From: Acidiferrum sp963764675 | GTDB taxonomy: Bacteria > Acidobacteriota > Terriglobia > Acidiferrales > UBA7541 | DNA length: 64,000 nucleotides | NCBI GenBank assembly: GCA_963764675.1 | Contig: CAVXTQ010000006.1 | Span: forward strand, 620,001 to 684,000 | Direction: 5' to 3' | Part shown: positions 30,020-39,090 of the stretch, piece by piece | Layout of the letters: each line of letters begins with the position of its first letter | Position numbering within the stretch: the first letter of the stretch is position 1 | Notes under the pieces: generated by a model | Database searches by the model: none | The model's input: the letters and a program-made list of their open reading frames with translations, nothing else | Told to the model about the DNA's origin: nothing | Position numbers and translations under genes: made by a program

Positions 30020-30952
30020 TCAGTCGCGGCAGGCGATTTTCACTTGGTTTCCGCCCGCTCGCTTGGCCGCGTACAGCGCCTTGTCGGCTTGTTGCATCAG
30101 CGTGCCAAACGCGGGAGCGTCCGAGCCGTGAAAGCCCGCGATGCCGAAGCTCGCCGTCGTCGATACTTTGCCGTTGCCAAACGGAAATTGCGCCTCCGCC
30201 AGCTCTTCGCGCAAACGATTGACGGTGGAATGAATGTATTCGTCCTCAACGTGAGTGATCACCAGCACGAATTCGTCGCCGCCCATCCGCCCGCAAATGT
30301 CCGACGCACGCGTATTGTTCCTCAGAACCTCGGCAAACCTCTGCAGCACCGCGTCCCCGGCGTCGTGCCCGTAGCCGTCGTTGATGTCCTTGAATGAATC
30401 GAGATCCGCCGCCACTACCCAAAACGGAAAGCCGTGCCGCGCTGCTCCGCGAAGCTGGCGTCCGGCCCATTCCTCCAGTGCCCGGCGGTTCGGCAAACCC
30501 GTCAGAACGTCCGTGTGCGCCATCTCTTCGAGCAGGCGATTCTTGGCGTCGATTTCGCGATGCAGCTCCACGGTGCGGCATCCCACGCCAACGCGCGCCA
30601 GCAGTTCCCCGGGATCGAATGGCTTGGTCAGGTAATCGTCGGCGCCGGCAGCCAAGCCTTTCACGACGTTGTCTTTCTCGGATTTCGCACTCAGCATGAT
30701 GATGTAGATGTACTCGCGCTTCGCCTCCGCGCGAATTTGCTCGCACAGTTCCAAGCCAGAAAAGTCGGGCATCATCCAGTCCGTTAACACGATCGACGGC
30801 GAATTCTGCTTGAACAAATCGAGGGCTTCGGTGCAGTTCTTGGCGAAGAGCAGTGAGTACGCTCCTGCCTCCAGCGCTTGCTCGACTAGCTTGCGCGAGA
30901 CAGGTGAATCGTCCACCACCAGGACTTGGTAGTTTGCCGCAGGTCTATCCAT
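30020..30952 (-). CDS. response regulator with GGDEF output (diguanylate cyclase, PleD-like)
   Basis: From the ATG at 30952 the product is 310 residues: a REC domain (about 8-125) with LVVDDSP, phospho-acceptor Asp in VLTDWMMPD and the Lys in TKPFDPGE, then a GGDEF domain. MGGDEFVLVI is intact and the inhibitory I-site RASD lies five residues before it, so c-di-GMP synthesis with product inhibition is expected. No histidine kinase gene is adjacent. The further 33-residue upstream extension lacks REC similarity. Confidence 0.95.
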   Translation of the reverse strand: MDRPAANYQVLVVDDSPVSRKLVEQALEAGAYSLLFAKNCTEALDLFKQNSPSIVLTDWMMPDFSGLELCEQIRAEAKREYIYIIMLSAKSEKDNVVKGLAAGADDYLTKPFDPGELLARVGVGCRTVELHREIDAKNRLLEEMAHTDVLTGLPNRRALEEWAGRQLRGAARHGFPFWVVAADLDSFKDINDGYGHDAGDAVLQRFAEVLRNNTRASDICGRMGGDEFVLVITHVEDEYIHSTVNRLREELAEAQFPFGNGKVSTTASFGIAGFHGSDAPAFGTLMQQADKALYAAKRAGGNQVKIACRD

Positions 30953-31145
30953 AGGGTCCCGCGCCGGCCTGAATTTTCTCAGGAAGGAGTGCGACAATCG
31001 TAACAGGGCTGGCAGGGAAAAGGACCTGGGACGGCCGACTATATTCCTCAAAGGTAACTATTGGCGTGAGTTCTTTTTGTATATTTTCTACGCGGCTCTC
31101 TGCTCTTCACGCTGGCCCTCTGGCGGCTTAAGGCCTCGGCCCGTT

Positions 31146-31658
31146 TCACTTAGCCTGCGGTTGAAATTGCCATTCGCTCGCGAAGGCTTTGCCGTTATCC
31201 TCGCCCTCGACGCGTGCGGTCAACGAGCCATCGGCGTTCTTTCGATAGACGATTTTCTTCAGGTGGTCCTCGTTGCCCGGATTTACGAAGACCGCTTCCT
31301 GTCCCTGCAAGGAGGCCAGCTTGAAATCGACGGGAGGACGTCCCTGAGGTTGTGCGACGTAAAAAATGCCGTCGGGGCGCGATTCCAACCGAAGATACTC
31401 AAAGAAAGTCGTCTTGTCGCCGCGGACTGTACGGGCCATCCCCAACATCGTACCGCCCGCCGGTCACATCCAGTGTTCTTCGGCGTGGCGTCCGTTTTGA
31501 TCGGTTTCCCAACTCCCTGCAAACCACGCAAGGTCGGCAAGCGTCGGAGGAGAGTCCGGCGTGTGGCCGCCGGGAACCGTTGGCGCTCGGCCGTGGGCAG
31601 TCAGGGCCAACAAGGCCGCCAACACCATCACGAAGCCGAAGTATTTCTGTGGTCTCAT
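31146..31658 (-). pseudogene. secreted DUF6265-like protein interrupted by an in-frame TGA, coupled to thiC
   Basis: The ATG at 31658 overlaps the thiC stop (ATGA). The frame encodes a signal peptide (GFVMVLAALLALTAHG), then LADLAWFAGSWETD and AEEHWM. It meets TGA at 31464-31466 and continues in the same frame with PAGGTMLGMARTV and TFFEYLRLES to a normal end at 31146. Both halves belong to one family, where the sequence runs EEHWM-x-PAGGTMLGM, so a single codon has become TGA. This is a nonsense change or a sequence error. TGA is the normal stop for several genes here, so recoding is unlikely. Confidence 0.75.
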
Positions 31659-33070
31659 GCGCCTTGTACTTTCGCGAGCAGTTCGACGAATTTTTGCTTC
31701 CGCTCGGTTTGGTCGTGGCCGCCCTCGGCGTCGGCAAGTTGCGTGATGTTCATGGAGCAGAACTTGGGGCCGCACATCGAGCAGAACTTGGCTTCTTTGT
31801 AGAAGTCGTCGGGAAGATTCTCGTCGTGCATAGCCTTGGCGGTCGGCGGATCGAGCGAAAGCTCGAACTGTTTGTTCCAATCGAAGAGGAAGCGAGCGTA
31901 GCTGAGCGCGTCGTCGCGATCGCGCGCGCCGGGGCGGTGGCGGGCGACGTCGGCGGCATGCGCCGCGATCTTGTACGCGATCACGCCCTGCTTCACGTCT
32001 TCAGCATTCGGCAGGCCCAAGTGCTCCTTGGGCGTGACGTAACAGAGCATGGAGGCGCCGTGCCAGCCGATCATCGCCGCTCCGATGGCGCTGGTGATGT
32101 GGTCGTAGCCGGGCGCGATGTCGATGACCAGCGGGCCGAGCGTGTAGAACGGCGCTTCGTGGCACCATTCCATTTCCTTGTCGACCTGCTCCTTGATCTT
32201 GTCCAGCGGAACGTGCCCGGGGCCTTCGATCATCACTTGCACGTCATGCTCCCAAGCTTTCTTGGTGAGCTCGCCGAGAACCTTCAGCTCCGCGAATTGC
32301 GCTTCGTCGCTGGCGTCCGCGATGCACCCGGGCCGCAGGCCGTCGCCAAACGAAAAACTCACGTCGTGCTTCTTGAACACCTTGCAGATTTTCTCGATGT
32401 TCTCGTACAGGAAATTTTGTTTCTTATGATGCTCCATCCAATGCGCCATCAACGAGCCGCCGCGGCTGACGATGCCTGTGATGCGCTTGCGGACAAAGGG
32501 AACGTGCTCGCGCAGCACGCCGGCGTGAATGGTCATGTAGTCGACGCCCTGCTCGGCTTGTTCTTCAATCACTTCGAGCATGAGATCGAAGGTGAGGTCT
32601 TCGGGCCGGCGCACGCGTGAGATGGCTTCATACACAGGCACGGTGCCGACGGGCACGGGCGAAGCTTCGATGATGGCTTTGCGAATGGTGGGAATGTCGC
32701 CGCCCGTGGAGAGGTCCATCACGGTGTCCGCGCCATAGTGCACGGCGTGGTGCAGCTTCTTGAGTTCTTCGTCGATGTTCGAGGTGGTGGCGGAGTTGCC
32801 GATGTTCGCGTTGATCTTGCACTTGGTGGCAATGCCGATGGCCATCGGATCAAGGTTGCGGTGATGAATGTTGGCGGGAATGATGCAACGCCCGCGCGCC
32901 ACTTCGCTGCGAATCAGCTCCGGCTCGAGCTTTTCGCGCTTGGCGATGAACTGCATCTCCTCGGTGATCACGCCCTGCCGGGCGAGATGCATCTGGGACA
33001 TGTTCCGGTTGCCGTTGACGGTGGCCGCCACAGCTTCTCGCTTTTCGATCCAGCTATCACGCAATGCCAT
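31655..33070 (-). CDS. thiC: phosphomethylpyrimidine synthase
   Basis: From the ATG at 33070 (GAGGGGG upstream) the product is 471 residues. It is a radical SAM enzyme that turns aminoimidazole ribotide into HMP phosphate for thiamine. Hallmarks are NANIGNSATTS, TVMDLSTGGDI, EGPGHVPLDKI and the C-terminal cluster motif C-x2-C-x4-C in CSMCGPKFC. The 24-residue upstream extension is rejected for lack of family similarity. No other thiamine gene is adjacent, and I could not see a TPP riboswitch in the roughly 200 bp upstream. The following DUF6265 gene overlaps its stop. Confidence 0.97.
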   Translation of the reverse strand: MALRDSWIEKREAVAATVNGNRNMSQMHLARQGVITEEMQFIAKREKLEPELIRSEVARGRCIIPANIHHRNLDPMAIGIATKCKINANIGNSATTSNIDEELKKLHHAVHYGADTVMDLSTGGDIPTIRKAIIEASPVPVGTVPVYEAISRVRRPEDLTFDLMLEVIEEQAEQGVDYMTIHAGVLREHVPFVRKRITGIVSRGGSLMAHWMEHHKKQNFLYENIEKICKVFKKHDVSFSFGDGLRPGCIADASDEAQFAELKVLGELTKKAWEHDVQVMIEGPGHVPLDKIKEQVDKEMEWCHEAPFYTLGPLVIDIAPGYDHITSAIGAAMIGWHGASMLCYVTPKEHLGLPNAEDVKQGVIAYKIAAHAADVARHRPGARDRDDALSYARFLFDWNKQFELSLDPPTAKAMHDENLPDDFYKEAKFCSMCGPKFCSMNITQLADAEGGHDQTERKQKFVELLAKVQGA

Positions 33071-33275
33071 TTGGTGCCCCCTCAGAGCGCGGAAACTGGA
33101 ATTATGGCACTGGGATGCAGGCGCAGCAACCTGCGAGGACACTCAGTAGAGGTACGGCCGCTGCGACTGCAGCCGGACAATTTGGCCAATGCTAGAGGGA
33201 CCGGTCGCTGGGAAAGCGCCCAGGACGCGGCCAGGCGGAAGGTTGCGCCAGAGATGAGGCGCTAGCCTCGCGATT

Positions 33276-33881
33276 CTACTCTTCAAGTTCGATGACGTGG
33301 GTGTGGTAGTCGATGCGAATGGAGCGGAACTCGCGGAGGATGTCTTCGCCGATCAGCCCATCAATGTGCCGAATGCCGAGGATCTGCGATAGCTCGTCCA
33401 GGTTCATGATCGAGACGCGCTGGCCCGCCCAGCGGCGGTTGCCGAGCTGGAGGTCGAGGCGCACGGAGATGGACTCCCCATTGATTCCGTGGCCGTCCGC
33501 ATTGCGTTGAACGCTGCGGAGCGGAAAGGGTGTAATCCGGTACATCCTGGCGCTAACGATGGTGCCGACGGAGCCGGTGTCCAGCAGGAAAGTAACCGGA
33601 TCGCCGTTCACTTTGCCTTCGAGAAGGATCATCGACTCGATGGACCGGAAGGGTACGCGGACTACGGGGGGTTTCGCCGGGCCGGGCGACGGTGCCAGTG
33701 CCAGCAAAACAAAAAGAAGGATCAGAGCGCGGAGGATGCACGCCGTCGGCCGTGAAGACTCCGGCAGATTGGAGCGGTGGGAAGCAGGCTTACGCCTCAA
33801 GAGCGGCAGCGAGTCCGCCGCGCTCCAAAGTGAAGGGCTTGCCGAACCGCTTATTCCGAATTGATTGGCGCTCGCGTTCAT
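33276..33881 (-). CDS. retropepsin-like aspartic protease-fold protein
   Basis: The product has up to 201 residues. FLLDTGSVGTIVS carries the aspartic protease D-T-G signature, and HIDGLIGEDILREF resembles the conserved C-terminal IDGILG-type segment of single-domain bacterial retropepsins. A hydrophobic segment (ILRALILLFVLLALAP) follows about 48 residues and would be a signal or anchor if translation began later. The first 48 codons include a dispersed palindromic repeat, so the ATG at 33881 may be too far upstream. The substrate is unknown. Confidence 0.7.
   Translation of the reverse strand: MNASANQFGISGSASPSLWSAADSLPLLRRKPASHRSNLPESSRPTACILRALILLFVLLALAPSPGPAKPPVVRVPFRSIESMILLEGKVNGDPVTFLLDTGSVGTIVSARMYRITPFPLRSVQRNADGHGINGESISVRLDLQLGNRRWAGQRVSIMNLDELSQILGIRHIDGLIGEDILREFRSIRIDYHTHVIELEE
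33782..33828. repeat. degenerate copy of the dispersed GC palindrome, inside the 5' part of the aspartic protease ORF
   Basis: GCGGCAGC-GAGTC-CGCCGCGCTCCAA at 33803-33828 is a diverged version of the element at 11413 and 55921, preceded by a smaller palindrome AGGCTTACGCCT. It overlaps the proposed N-terminal coding region on the other strand. Confidence 0.55.
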
Positions 33882-34020
33882 ACTCGCGCGTCCAAAATAC
33901 GCTCAGCGAAACTGCGAATCTATCCGCTAAAGGGCGTCAAAAGCTGCTAACTGTCCGACGCTTTCTGCAAATTTGCCGGCGCCATTGACGTAAGTGATGG
34001 TAGGATGCACTAAGGAATGA

Positions 34021-34031
34021 ATCAAATTGAT
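34021..34031 (+). promoter_or_regulatory. possible LysR-type operator ATCAA-A-TTGAT
   Basis: An 11-bp palindrome lies 79 bp upstream of the LysR-type gene in a locally AT-rich stretch, flanked by TGAA and TTCA blocks. LysR proteins often bind such interrupted palindromes beside their own gene. Assignment is by position only. Confidence 0.3.
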
Positions 34032-34109
34032 TGATTTCATCTCGTATATGAATGCAGCTCATGTAGCGCACGCCAGCGGGAGAGCGCCGGTGGCAACGCG
34101 GAGGGCACA

Positions 34110-35084
34110 GTGAACTTGGAGATTCGGCATCTGAAACTAATCGCCGCCATCGCGGAAACGGGGAGTATGACCCGGGCCGGCAATTGTCTGCATTTGACGC
34201 AATCGGCGCTCAGCCATCAACTGCGCGCCGCAGAAGAAGAACTGGGTGTGGCGCTGTTCGAGCGCAAGAACCGCACGATGAAGCTGACGCCGGCTGGAGA
34301 GCGATTGCTGCAGTCCGCGAAGACGGTGATCGCGGAGCTGGAAGGCGCGCAGAAAGAAATCCAACAGCGGAGCAACGCGGGTCACGGGCTGATCCGGCTT
34401 TCCACGGAATGCTACACGGTGTATCACTGGCTGCCGGCGCGGCTGAAGCTGTTCCAGCAGAAGTTTCCGACGGTGGAATTTCAGCTGGTGGTGGAGGCGA
34501 CGGATAATCCGTTCGAGGCGTTGCTCGACGGCAAGCTAGACTTGGCGATCGCGTGCACGCGCATCCGGAACCGCAAGATCCGATACACGCCGCTGTTCGA
34601 AGACGAAGTGGTGGTGATCGTTCCGCCGGGACATCGCATGGCGAGCAAGAAGTATGTGGAGCCCCAGGATTTCGCCGAGGAAACGCTGATTATTTATCCG
34701 CCGAAGGACGAAAGCTCGCTGCTGAACGAGATTCTTGCGCCGGCGGGGGTCTGGCCACGCCAAGTCCAGGAAGTGATGTTGACGGAGGCCATCATCGAAA
34801 TGGTGAAAGGCGGGCTCGGCGTGGCGGCACTGGCGCGGTGGGCGGTAGCGCCTCAGCTTGCGTCGGGAGCGGTGATCGGGAAGCCACTGACCGCCAACGG
34901 GCTATACCGAACGTGGTCGGCAGCGCAGTTGCGAGACCAGCGCGCGCCGGCCTATTTGCAGGAGTTTATCCAGCTGCTCGCGGAAACATCCGATTTCAGC
35001 AAGCTCCACGCAAAAAAAGGCGAAGCCGCGGCCGGTTGCGACCTGAAGACGATCAGCCGTGAGCGGCGGAAGCCAGCGGCTTAA
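34110..35084 (+). CDS. LysR-family transcriptional regulator, MetR-like
   Basis: The product has 324 residues from a GTG start with GGAGGG five bases upstream. The N-terminal winged helix reads LKLIAAIAETGSMTRAG and LTQSALSHQLRAAEEELG. The effector domain has STECYTVYHWLP and ETLIIYPPKDE, which resemble the corresponding IECHSCIQWLTP and ETLLIYP parts of MetR, the homocysteine-responsive activator of methionine genes. No methionine gene is adjacent, so the target is uncertain. The 3' end overlaps the convergent pilT-like gene by 32 bp. Confidence 0.9.
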   Translation: MNLEIRHLKLIAAIAETGSMTRAGNCLHLTQSALSHQLRAAEEELGVALFERKNRTMKLTPAGERLLQSAKTVIAELEGAQKEIQQRSNAGHGLIRLSTECYTVYHWLPARLKLFQQKFPTVEFQLVVEATDNPFEALLDGKLDLAIACTRIRNRKIRYTPLFEDEVVVIVPPGHRMASKKYVEPQDFAEETLIIYPPKDESSLLNEILAPAGVWPRQVQEVMLTEAIIEMVKGGLGVAALARWAVAPQLASGAVIGKPLTANGLYRTWSAAQLRDQRAPAYLQEFIQLLAETSDFSKLHAKKGEAAAGCDLKTISRERRKPAA

Positions 35085-36210
35085 GGAGGATCTCAAGGTC
35101 GTCGGGGTGCATGGCGCAGACGTTGGCGTCTTCTCGATCGATGTAGCCGGCGCGGACCAGCGCGGCGAGGGAGTCCTCGAGAGTGAACGAGCCCTTCTTT
35201 TTCGTCATGGTGATTTCCTGATGAAGATGCTGCAAGGCGTAGCGGCGAATGCAATTGCGCGCGCCGTAGCCGACGATGAGCAGCTCGGAAGCGGGAATGC
35301 GGCCCCCGCCCTTCTTCGGAAGAAGAATTTGCGTGTGTACGGCGGCTAGGGCCATGGCTAGTTCCTGGCGGACCGAGTTTTGGCGCTCGACCGGGAAGGA
35401 ATCGGCGATGCGCGCGATGGTGGAGGCGACGTCGGTAGTGTGCAGGGTGGAAAGAACGAGGTGGCCGGTCTCTGCGGCTGCGACGGCGATGCGCATGGTT
35501 TCCGTGTCGCGCATTTCGCCCACGACGATGACGTCCGGAGCCTGACGGAGCGCGGCGCGAAGAGCGGTGGGAAAATCGGGCGCGTCCGTGCCGATCTCGA
35601 TCTGCTCGATGACCGCACGGGCGTGATGGTGCTCGTACTCGATGGGGTCTTCGATAATGACGATGTGGCGGGCTTCGCGGCGGTTGATGTCGTCAACGAT
35701 AGCGGCCAGCGTAGTGGATTTGCCGCAGCCAGCGGGCCCGCCTATGAGGACTAGACCCCGCCGCAAATGCGCTAGGGATTCCACGGCAGGCGGGAGATTG
35801 AGCTCGCTCAAAGTAGGCACGTGACTCGGAAGGGCGCGAATCGTGGCGGCGGCGTGGCAGCGCTCGCGATGAAGATTGATGCGGAAACGGCCGAGCAGCG
35901 GAGGCTGGTACGAGGCATCGCTGATGCCGTTTTCGCGATAGAGACGCAGCGCGTGGGAATTGAGAGCAGGGAGAACGCAAGCCTCGATTTCAGCGCCGTC
36001 GAGATTGGCGGTCTCCATCCTTCGGACTTCGCCATCGACGCGCATGCAGGGGGGAGCGCCCTGGACGAGCAGGAGGTCGCTGGCGGAGTAGGCGATAAGA
36101 GTAGCGAGCCAGCGATCGAGCCGCTCGGTGTCGACGGGATCGCCGATCTGCGCTTCCAGATGTTCGTTCAGTTCGCGAGCTAAACGGTTGAGGTTTGTGG
36201 GTTCGTCCAT
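35053..36210 (-). CDS. PilT-family twitching/retraction ATPase
   Basis: From the ATG at 36210 (another ATG two codons earlier) the product is 385 residues. Secretion-ATPase motifs are in order: Walker A GGPAGCGKST at about residue 156, Asp box IIEDPIEYEH, Walker B DVIVVGEMRD and His box GHLVLSTLHTTD. The N-terminal domain with SASDLLLVQGAPP is that of PilT/PilU proteins, which power pilus retraction. No other type IV pilus gene is in the window, so this may be an accessory retraction ATPase. Confidence 0.88.
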   Translation of the reverse strand: MDEPTNLNRLARELNEHLEAQIGDPVDTERLDRWLATLIAYSASDLLLVQGAPPCMRVDGEVRRMETANLDGAEIEACVLPALNSHALRLYRENGISDASYQPPLLGRFRINLHRERCHAAATIRALPSHVPTLSELNLPPAVESLAHLRRGLVLIGGPAGCGKSTTLAAIVDDINRREARHIVIIEDPIEYEHHHARAVIEQIEIGTDAPDFPTALRAALRQAPDVIVVGEMRDTETMRIAVAAAETGHLVLSTLHTTDVASTIARIADSFPVERQNSVRQELAMALAAVHTQILLPKKGGGRIPASELLIVGYGARNCIRRYALQHLHQEITMTKKKGSFTLEDSLAALVRAGYIDREDANVCAMHPDDLEILLKPLASAAHG

Positions 36211-36278
36211 GGGCACCGGGCCGAGGTAGATTTGCGGTGGAACATATTGACCTAGTGGAGGCGATTAGTCCAGACAGA

Positions 36279-37649
36279 CTACGCGCGACGAAGTACGAGC
36301 AGAGAAATTTCTGGAGGAACGCCGAGGCGTACAGGAGCGCCGACGGTGCCCAGTCCGCGGTTGACGTAGATGGATGAAAGCACGGAACCCGCGAGAAACG
36401 TCTCGCGATTCGCGGAAGAACCGAACGCGGGAGGCACCGGATGCACCAGAACTTGGCTGGCCGGAGCGAAAAGCGGGCGCTGGTAAAGGCCGGCGACATA
36501 GTCAGAAATGAAGCGGGCGGGGCTGAGGCGATGATCGAGGATTTCCACCTGGATCTGGCCTCCGTGGGTATGACCCGCGAGTGATAGCTCGATGCCGAGC
36601 TCGGTTGCGCGATTGAAAGAGTTGGGATTGTGGGAGAGCAGAATGTTGGGCATGTCGCGCCGAATGAGTGTCGCCACAGACGGGAGCATTGGCGTCTTGT
36701 GGCCGTTGTCGTTGCGCTCGCGCTGGTAATCGACACCGATCAAATTGAACCGCGCGCCGCGGAACACGAGCTGGGCATTTTCCTGGCGAAGCAGTTTCAT
36801 GCCGGCCTGCGCGAATAACTCCTGCGCGGCGTCTTCGGCTTTGGCGTAGATTTCGTGATTGCCGTTGCAGCCCCAAACGCCGAGCGGGGCGTGGAGGCGG
36901 CTCACCTCTTCGATGCAATCGGCGATGGGATCGGAGGAGCCGGTAATGAAGTCGCCGGTCACGACGGCGAGGTCGGCACCCAGCTCGTTGGCCATGTCCA
37001 CCGCGCGGCGAACCTCAGAACGCGTCATGTAGCCGCTGAGGTGGATGTCGCTGATCTGCATGATCTGCATGCCGTCGAGGGCGGACGGCAGATTGGGCAT
37101 GGGGATCTCGATGCGGCGAACTTGATAGTTCAGACGCTCAGCCGCGAAGCCATACACGGCGCTGAGAAACGGCGTGGCGCCCGCCAGAGCGGTGGCGGTG
37201 CGGAAAAAATAGCGGCGCGACGGGTCGGCAAGGATCTCAACCCCATCGGGCGCTGTCTGAGGCTGCGGGTCCTTCCCGGCCTTAGCCTTGGCCTTCGCGC
37301 GAAGGACTTTTCGGAGCAAATTCCAAGTGTACTCGATGGCGTGAACGATCTTGACCGCAACGTACGCGAATACGGTGCTCGTAAACCAAAGGCCGGCGAA
37401 GATCGTCAGGATGGCATCACGTGGAGAGAGGTGACCATGGCGTCCCATGCGGAAACCGTTGGCAAAGGCGAGTATGACCAACGACAGCGCAGAGACGTAC
37501 AAGAGGCGCACTGCAACGCGAAGCCAGACAGGCGACCAGCGCGAGGTAGCGCGCCAGATCGCACGGTACCAGAACCGTTGGGACAGGATCATCGTCGCCA
37601 GGACGGCCAGACCGATGGCGATCCGCAGAAGAAGCCAGCCCCAGTTCAC
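36279..37649 (-). CDS. membrane-anchored metallophosphoesterase (YkuE/YaeI-like)
   Basis: The product has 456 residues with three to four N-terminal membrane helices (about residues 5-120). A calcineurin-like phosphoesterase domain follows: DIHLS (DxH), VVTGDFI (GD), GNHEIY (GNHD/E), LSHNP and AGHTHGGQ. All di-metal ligands are present. Related proteins act on phospholipid headgroup or UDP-sugar-lipid phosphoesters. The substrate here is unknown. It is 68 bp upstream of the pilT-like gene on the same strand. Confidence 0.9.
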   Translation of the reverse strand: MNWGWLLLRIAIGLAVLATMILSQRFWYRAIWRATSRWSPVWLRVAVRLLYVSALSLVILAFANGFRMGRHGHLSPRDAILTIFAGLWFTSTVFAYVAVKIVHAIEYTWNLLRKVLRAKAKAKAGKDPQPQTAPDGVEILADPSRRYFFRTATALAGATPFLSAVYGFAAERLNYQVRRIEIPMPNLPSALDGMQIMQISDIHLSGYMTRSEVRRAVDMANELGADLAVVTGDFITGSSDPIADCIEEVSRLHAPLGVWGCNGNHEIYAKAEDAAQELFAQAGMKLLRQENAQLVFRGARFNLIGVDYQRERNDNGHKTPMLPSVATLIRRDMPNILLSHNPNSFNRATELGIELSLAGHTHGGQIQVEILDHRLSPARFISDYVAGLYQRPLFAPASQVLVHPVPPAFGSSANRETFLAGSVLSSIYVNRGLGTVGAPVRLGVPPEISLLVLRRA

Positions 37650-37854
37650 AGAATGTTCGCTCTCTTAGTCACTCCTAAGCTTACCATGCGCCACCGTTTA
37701 ATTTGTGTGACCCGGCATCGTTTCGTCAGTAAGATGAACACCTTGCGGGAGAGGCTGCCCGGCGCGTTCTCCGGAAGCCATCCGGGCCGGCGGTGCGTCA
37801 GACACTACAAACGATACAATCAGATCCTATCGGGCAAATCTTGAGGAGAGCAAA

Positions 37855-38430
37855 ATGCGAAAAACGGCTTTGACGGCGACGGTGGCAATCGCGGTGGGGC
37901 TTTGGGTCTCGTCCATGGCGGCGGCAGGAGCGGGAGGCAAGAGCGATCCTGCGAAGGCTGCTCCAGACGCGTCGCAGGCCGTGCTGGCGCAATGGAATGA
38001 CATCGGCCGCAAGTTGATCGCGATGGCGGAGGATTTCCCCGAGGACAAATACGAGTTCAAGACGACTCCGGCGCAGAGGAGCTTTGCCGAGCAATTGCTG
38101 CACGCATCGTCGTCGATGTACTACTTCACCGATCCGGTGGAGGGAAAGAAGCCGCGCTATCCAGACGATCCGAAGCGCGACGATTTGAAGACCAAGGCGC
38201 AAGTGGTAGCCTTCGTGAAAAAGTGTGTCGAAGACGGCGCCGCGGAGATCAAGGCGAAAGGTGACAAGGGCATGAGCGACTTGGTTACCGACCCGGAGAG
38301 CAAGCAGCAGACGCGAGTGTCTGACTTGGCGTACGGCTTGATCGAACATTCCGGAGAGCATTACGGGCAGTTGGTCGTGTACTACCGGCTGGCGGGGTTG
38401 GTGCCGCCGGAGTCGCGTCCGAAGAAGTAA
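37855..38430 (+). CDS. secreted DinB-family protein, first of two tandem paralogs
   Basis: The product has 191 residues with a signal peptide (ALTATVAIAVGLWVSSMAAA). The DinB four-helix domain carries WNDIGRKLIAMAEDFPEDKY, SFAEQLLHAS (first His) and the C-terminal HxxxH in EHSGEHYGQL, the usual metal triad. The ATG is preceded by GAGGAG. Bacillithiol or mycothiol transferases belong to this fold, but most are cytosolic; export is unusual. A paralog of about 60% identity follows 61 bp later, so this is a tandem duplication. Confidence 0.9.
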   Translation: MRKTALTATVAIAVGLWVSSMAAAGAGGKSDPAKAAPDASQAVLAQWNDIGRKLIAMAEDFPEDKYEFKTTPAQRSFAEQLLHASSSMYYFTDPVEGKKPRYPDDPKRDDLKTKAQVVAFVKKCVEDGAAEIKAKGDKGMSDLVTDPESKQQTRVSDLAYGLIEHSGEHYGQLVVYYRLAGLVPPESRPKK

Positions 38431-38491
38431 GGGGGCGAGTAGCGTTTTGGGATACCAGGGGAGAACGTCAAAAAAACACAAGGGAGAGAAG

Positions 38492-39067
38492 ATGAAGAAA
38501 GCAATGATTACGGTGTGTCTGGCTTTGGCCGCGGGACTCGTCGCCATGCCGGCGCCTGCGCAGGACGCCGCCAAGAAGAACGAACCGCCAAAAGCGGCGA
38601 AGAGCCTGTCGCAATCCATTCTCGAGCAATGGAACGACATCGGGCGGAAACTGATCGCGATGGCCGAGGATTTTCCGGAGGACAAATACGACTTCAAGCC
38701 TACGCCGGCTCAGCGCTCGTTCGCCGAACAGTTGCTGCATGCCGCAGGAGCGAACTACTTTCTGATCAACATTGCGAACGGAGAAAAACCGCCCGCGCAG
38801 GAAGATCCGCCGCGAACGAAATACAAGACGAAGGCGGACGTCGTCGCGTTCGTAAAGAAATCGTTTGACGACGGAGCGGCCATGATCAAGGCCAAGGGTG
38901 ACGCTGGGATGTCGGGCATGATGGTGGACCCGTTCGAGAACCAACAGGTGCGCGTTTTCGATTGGACGTACGGATTCATGGAACACGCAGGCGAGCACTA
39001 CGGGCAGTTGGTGGTGTATTACCGGCTGGCGGGACTGGTGCCGCCTGAATCGCGACCCAAAAAGTAA
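38492..39067 (+). CDS. secreted DinB-family protein, second of two tandem paralogs
   Basis: The product has 191 residues from the ATG at 38492, preceded by AGGGAGAG; the 15-residue upstream extension is rejected. Signal peptide MITVCLALAAGLVAMPAPA. The body matches the preceding gene closely (WNDIGRKLIAMAEDFPEDKY, SFAEQLLHAAG, EHAGEHYGQL) and ends with the same YYRLAGLVPPESRPKK tail, so both metal sites are intact. A strong terminator follows. Role unknown; thiol transferase or detoxification activity in the periplasm is speculation. Confidence 0.9.
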   Translation: MKKAMITVCLALAAGLVAMPAPAQDAAKKNEPPKAAKSLSQSILEQWNDIGRKLIAMAEDFPEDKYDFKPTPAQRSFAEQLLHAAGANYFLINIANGEKPPAQEDPPRTKYKTKADVVAFVKKSFDDGAAMIKAKGDAGMSGMMVDPFENQQVRVFDWTYGFMEHAGEHYGQLVVYYRLAGLVPPESRPKK

Positions 39068-39090
39068 GGAATCTCGTTGATCGACGTGTG

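Noticed and set aside
31464..31466. TGA read as selenocysteine or tryptophan
   Set aside because: No Cys or Sec-type site is expected here in the family, no SECIS-like hairpin is evident, and TGA serves as the normal stop in thiC and others.
33071..33275. TPP riboswitch before thiC
   Set aside because: I looked for the CUGAGA and CCUGAUCUGG...AUGCCAGCG-type blocks on the thiC strand and found none. An AATGCTAGAGGGA stretch resembles the 3' part but lies on the opposite strand.
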